DNA of 8,437 nt, taken from an uncultured Oscillibacter sp. GTDB lineage: Bacteria > Bacillota > Clostridia > Oscillospirales > Oscillospiraceae. The stretch's first letter is position 1, and every line of letters begins with the position of its first letter. The stretch is from the NCBI GenBank assembly GCA_910585165.1, contig CAJUBX010000085.1:1-8437 (forward strand), read 5' to 3'. Shown here one piece after another: positions 5,636 to 8,437 of this stretch. The position numbers were made by a program, and so were the translations under genes. The notes beneath the pieces are model-generated. The model worked only from the letters and a program-made list of their open reading frames with translations. It did no database searches and had not been told where the DNA came from.

Positions 5636-6532
5636 ATGGCGGGGACCAAGGAGATCAAGACCCACATCGAAAGCGTGGGCGAAACCCGGAAGATCACCAA
5701 CGCCATGTACCTCATCGCCTCCACCAAGCTCCGGCGGGCCCGGCAGGAGCTGGACCAGACCCGCCCCTATTTCGAGGCCCTCCGGGGGGAGATACGGCGG
5801 ATTTTCCGCACGGCCTACAACGTGGACAGCCGCTTTTTCTACCCCATCGGCAGCGACGCGCCCCTGGAGGGGACCTACGGCTGCCTGCTGATCACCGCGG
5901 ACAAGGGCCTGGCGGGAGCCTATAACCAAAACGCCATCCGGGAGGCCCAGCGGCTGCTGGAGCGGCATCCGGACACGAAGCTCTTTGTGGTGGGGGAATA
6001 CGGACGGCGGTTTTTCGACCAGCGGAAAATCCCCATTGAGCACAGCTTCCTCTACACCGCCCAGAATCCCACCATGGCCCGGGCCAGGGAAATCAGCGCC
6101 TTGCTGCTGGACGGCTTCGACCGGGGGGCGCTGAAGGAAATCTACGTCATTTACACGGACATGGAAAGCGCCATGAGCTTCCAGGCCCGGGCCGCCCGCC
6201 TCCTGCCCTTCCACAGGACCCACTTTGTCGGGGCCCCGGCGGGCGGGGGCGCCATGACGGAGCGGTTCGAGTTTTACCCCGACGTGGGGACCGTTCTGAA
6301 CAGCGTCATGCGCAGTTATGTCACCGGCTTTATCTACAGCGCCCTGATCGACAGCTTCTGCTGCGAGCAGAACGCCCGGATGACCGCCATGGACAACGCG
6401 GACCGGAATGCGGAAAAGCTCCTGGGGGAGCTGTCCCTCCAGTACAACCGGGTCCGGCAGGCGGCCATTACCCAGGAGATAACGGAAATCTCCGCCGGGG
6501 CCCGGGCCCAGCGCCAAAAGAAGGGGAGGTAA
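5636..6532 (+). CDS. atpG: F1 ATP synthase subunit gamma
   Basis: The 298-residue central rotor shaft of F1 has the two terminal coiled-coil helices typical of the family. The N-terminus carries TKEIKTHIESVGETRKITNAM and the C-terminus RMTAMDNADRNAEKLL followed by YNRVRQAAITQEITEI. The middle Rossmann-like domain contains ITADKGLAGAYNQN and the FVVGEYGRRFF strand-helix unit. Length is slightly above the usual 285-290. It starts one base after the stop of the alpha gene, with AAGGA at 5623-5627 eight bases upstream of the ATG, so translation is probably coupled. No redox-regulatory insertion of the chloroplast type is seen. Confidence 0.96.
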   Translation: MAGTKEIKTHIESVGETRKITNAMYLIASTKLRRARQELDQTRPYFEALRGEIRRIFRTAYNVDSRFFYPIGSDAPLEGTYGCLLITADKGLAGAYNQNAIREAQRLLERHPDTKLFVVGEYGRRFFDQRKIPIEHSFLYTAQNPTMARAREISALLLDGFDRGALKEIYVIYTDMESAMSFQARAARLLPFHRTHFVGAPAGGGAMTERFEFYPDVGTVLNSVMRSYVTGFIYSALIDSFCCEQNARMTAMDNADRNAEKLLGELSLQYNRVRQAAITQEITEISAGARAQRQKKGR

Positions 6533-6538
6533 GCGATT

Positions 6539-7942
6539 TTGGAAAGAGGCATTATTGTACAGATATCCGGCCCTGTGGTGGACGTGGAAATTCAAAGCGG
6601 CGAGCTTCCCCGCCTGCGGGAGGAGCTGACCGTGGAGAAGGACGGCGGGGTTCGGGTGATGGAAGTGGCCCAGCACGTGGGCAAGAGCACGGTGCGCTGC
6701 ATCATGCTCTCCCCCAGCGAGGGCCTGGCCCGGGGTCTGGCCGTGGACGTGCCGGACAAGACCATCGAGGTGCCCGTGGGCACGGCGACGCTGGGGCGGA
6801 TGTTCAACGTTCTGGGCCAGCCCATCGACGGCGGCGGCCCGGTGCCGGAGAGCGCGCCCCGGAAAAGCATCTACCGCAGGCCCCCCGCCTTTGACGAGCA
6901 GAGCCCGGCGGTGGAGATTCTGGAGACGGGCATCAAGGTCATCGACCTGCTGGAGCCCTATCCCCGGGGGGGCAAAATCGGCCTCTTCGGCGGCGCGGGC
7001 GTGGGAAAGACCGTGCTGATCCAGGAGCTGATTCATAACGTCGCCACGGAGCACGGCGGCTACTCCATCTTCACCGGCGTGGGGGAACGGTCCCGGGAGG
7101 GCAACGACCTCTGGCGGGAAATGCGGGAGAGCGGCGTCGCGGAAAAAACGGCCCTGGTCTTCGGCCAGATGAACGAGTCCCCGGGCGTTCGGATGCGGGT
7201 GGCCCTGGCGGGGCTGACCATGGCGGAATACTTCCGGGACAAGGAGCACAAGGACGTTTTGCTCTTTATCGACAATATCTTCCGCTTCGTCCAGGCGGGC
7301 AGCGAGGTGTCCACCCTCTTGGGAAGGATGCCCTCCGCCGTGGGCTACCAGCCCACGCTGGCCAATGAGATGGGGGAGCTTCAAGAGCGCATCACCTCCA
7401 CTAAAAACGGCTCCGTCACCTCCGTCCAGGCGGTGTACGTCCCTGCCGACGATCTGACGGACCCGGCCACCGCCACCACCTTCGCCCATCTGGACGCCAC
7501 CACCGTCCTCAGCCGGAAAATCTCCGAGCAGGGCATCTACCCGGCGGTGGACCCCCTGGCCTCCTCCTCCCGGATTCTGGAGGCGGACGTGGTGGGCGGG
7601 CGGCATTACCGCATCGCCCGGAAATGCCAGGAGATCCTGGAAAAATACATGGAGCTCCAGGACATCATCGCCATTTTGGGCATGGACGAACTCAGCGAGG
7701 AGGACCAAAAAACCGTGGCCCGGGCCCGGCGGCTCCAGCGCTTTTTCGCCCAGCCCACCACCGTGGCGGAGAAATTCACCGGCATCCCCGGGGTGTACGT
7801 CCCGCTGAAGGACACCCTGGAGAGCTTTGAAAAGCTGGTAAACGGCGAACTGGACCAGTACCCGGAGGCTGCGTTCTACAACGTGGGGTCCTGGCGGGAC
7901 GTGGTGGAGAAAGCCAGAAAAATCGAGGCGGGTGAGGCGTGA
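6539..7942 (+). CDS. atpD: F1 ATP synthase subunit beta (catalytic)
   Basis: The 467-residue catalytic subunit has a normal length. The N-terminal barrel begins RGIIVQISGPVVDVE. The P-loop GGAGVGKT spans 151-158, the catalytic glutamate is E183 in GVGERSREGNDLW, the Walker B segment is VLLFIDNIFRF, and the family signature PAVDPLASSSR is intact. The C-terminal domain carries the complete DELSEED lever motif at 383-389, which contacts gamma and epsilon. The start is a TTG, chosen because GGGGAGG at 6523-6529 lies nine bases upstream and because translation from it begins exactly at the conserved barrel strand. It follows atpG by six bases. All residues needed for ATP synthesis and hydrolysis appear present. 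Confidence 0.97.
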   Translation: MERGIIVQISGPVVDVEIQSGELPRLREELTVEKDGGVRVMEVAQHVGKSTVRCIMLSPSEGLARGLAVDVPDKTIEVPVGTATLGRMFNVLGQPIDGGGPVPESAPRKSIYRRPPAFDEQSPAVEILETGIKVIDLLEPYPRGGKIGLFGGAGVGKTVLIQELIHNVATEHGGYSIFTGVGERSREGNDLWREMRESGVAEKTALVFGQMNESPGVRMRVALAGLTMAEYFRDKEHKDVLLFIDNIFRFVQAGSEVSTLLGRMPSAVGYQPTLANEMGELQERITSTKNGSVTSVQAVYVPADDLTDPATATTFAHLDATTVLSRKISEQGIYPAVDPLASSSRILEADVVGGRHYRIARKCQEILEKYMELQDIIAILGMDELSEEDQKTVARARRLQRFFAQPTTVAEKFTGIPGVYVPLKDTLESFEKLVNGELDQYPEAAFYNVGSWRDVVEKARKIEAGEA

Positions 7943-8361
7943 TGGAGGTCTTTCAGGCCCACATTCTGGCGGCGGACCGGACCTTTTACGAGGGACCCTG
8001 CTTACAGCTGACCGTCCCCACCAGCGACGGGGAGCAGGGCATTCTGGCTCACCACAGCGACATGATCGCCGCCGTTCTGCCGGGGACGCTGCGCTTCCAA
8101 ACGCCGGAGGGCTCCGTGGAAACGGCGGCCGTATCCTCCGGCATGGTGAAAATCGAGAAAAACGAGGTGCTGGTGCTGGTGGACTCCGTGGAGCGGCCCG
8201 GGGAAATCGACGCGGCCCGGGCCCGCCGGGAGGCCGACGAGGCCCGGGAGGCCATGCTCCAGAAAAAGAGCCGTCAGGAATACCAGCTGGCCCAGGCCAG
8301 CCTGGCACGGGCCATGAACCGCCTGCGGGTCAAGGGCTCGGAAATTAGAGCAATCGGCTGA
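7942..8361 (+). CDS. atpC: F1 ATP synthase subunit epsilon
   Basis: The protein has 139 residues. An N-terminal beta-sandwich (about 1-84) contains VPTSDGEQGILAHHSD and LPGTLRF, and a C-terminal helical hairpin (about 88-134) is rich in Ala, Arg and Glu. It sits at the foot of the rotor, bridges gamma to the c ring and, through the C-terminal helices, can inhibit ATP hydrolysis in many bacteria. The ATG overlaps the beta stop codon by one base (TGATG), so translation is coupled. A GTG at 7939 would add one residue. The last codons (EIRAIG) are less GC-rich than the rest. It is the final recognisable ATP synthase gene; no terminator is visible in the 76 bases that follow. Confidence 0.95.
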   Translation: MEVFQAHILAADRTFYEGPCLQLTVPTSDGEQGILAHHSDMIAAVLPGTLRFQTPEGSVETAAVSSGMVKIEKNEVLVLVDSVERPGEIDAARARREADEAREAMLQKKSRQEYQLAQASLARAMNRLRVKGSEIRAIG

Positions 8362-8418
8362 AAGCTGTTCACAGTGAAGACGAAAAGTGGGAGTATAGTG
8401 AGTGTGAGGTGAGCAAGG

Positions 8419-8437
8419 ATGTTGAGCAACGAAACAC
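8419..8437 (+). CDS. Possible start of a further gene, cut by the window edge
   Basis: An ATG at 8419 follows GAGGTGA (8406-8412) at six-base spacing and opens the frame MLSNET up to the window end. Nothing can be said about its product. The preceding stretch (8362-8418) is less GC-rich than the ATP synthase genes and shows no terminator or promoter that can be defended. The ATG may be fortuitous. Confidence 0.25.

Noticed and set aside
3757..5727. Long open frame (656 codons) on the minus strand
   Set aside because: It lies antisense to the delta-alpha fusion gene, has no recognisable domain and has the composition expected of a shadow frame.
5612..8308. Very long open frame (898 codons) on the minus strand
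   Set aside because: It lies opposite gamma, beta and epsilon, which have unmistakable conserved motifs. The translation is Gly/Pro/His/Arg-rich and is a by-product of GC-rich codon usage.
8362..8437. 5' end of a group II intron
   Set aside because: There is a GTGTGAGG-like string, but no recognisable intron domain can be identified in so short a stretch.
1..8437. CRISPR array, tRNA or rRNA genes, intact insertion sequence
   Set aside because: No regularly spaced repeats, cloverleaf, rRNA signature or transposase frame was found when reading both strands.

Overview
The window looks like the chromosome of a high-GC anaerobic Firmicute, most plausibly a gut Oscillospiraceae-type Clostridium. 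This is an inference from three things: strong Shine-Dalgarno sites, a Firmicute-style hemolysin III gene, and the F-type ATP synthase gene order with protein sequences of clostridial flavour. No species can be named from the sequence alone.

Layout. Positions 1 to about 871 are clearly less GC-rich than the rest and hold the debris of a mobile element: the 3' end of an XRE-type helix-turn-helix regulator, then the N-terminal part of a phage/plasmid primase that is cut off inside its primase C-terminal domain. Right at that break (about 871-879) the sequence becomes GC-rich, and 879-1052 can be folded by eye into a long closed, branched RNA. This may be a stable non-coding RNA, with 6S RNA the best guess. 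A perfect 12-bp hairpin (1082-1111) and an AT-rich promoter zone lead into a hemolysin III/PAQR-family membrane protein gene (1227-1940), which ends in a strong intrinsic terminator (1954-1997).

From 2074 onwards there is a near-consensus promoter and then a tightly packed F1Fo ATP synthase operon: a (atpB), c (atpE), b (atpF), a delta-alpha fusion, gamma (atpG), beta (atpD) and epsilon (atpC). Fo subunits a, c and b form the membrane ion path and the base of the peripheral stalk. Alpha, beta, gamma and epsilon form the catalytic head and the rotor. There is no atpI and no free-standing delta gene.

The most striking observation is in the peripheral stalk. The gene in the delta position lacks the whole delta/OSCP N-terminal domain. 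Its remaining C-terminal domain (about 65 residues, the part known to bind subunit b) is fused in frame to the N-terminus of a full-length alpha subunit. Because alpha is present three times per enzyme and delta normally once, this implies a changed stator architecture. The c subunit is also unusual: it carries a signal peptide and an acidic linker before the normal two-helix hairpin, and has Met in place of the Gln used for Na+ binding in Na+-type rings. The last 76 bases are less GC-rich and may start another gene that is cut by the window edge.
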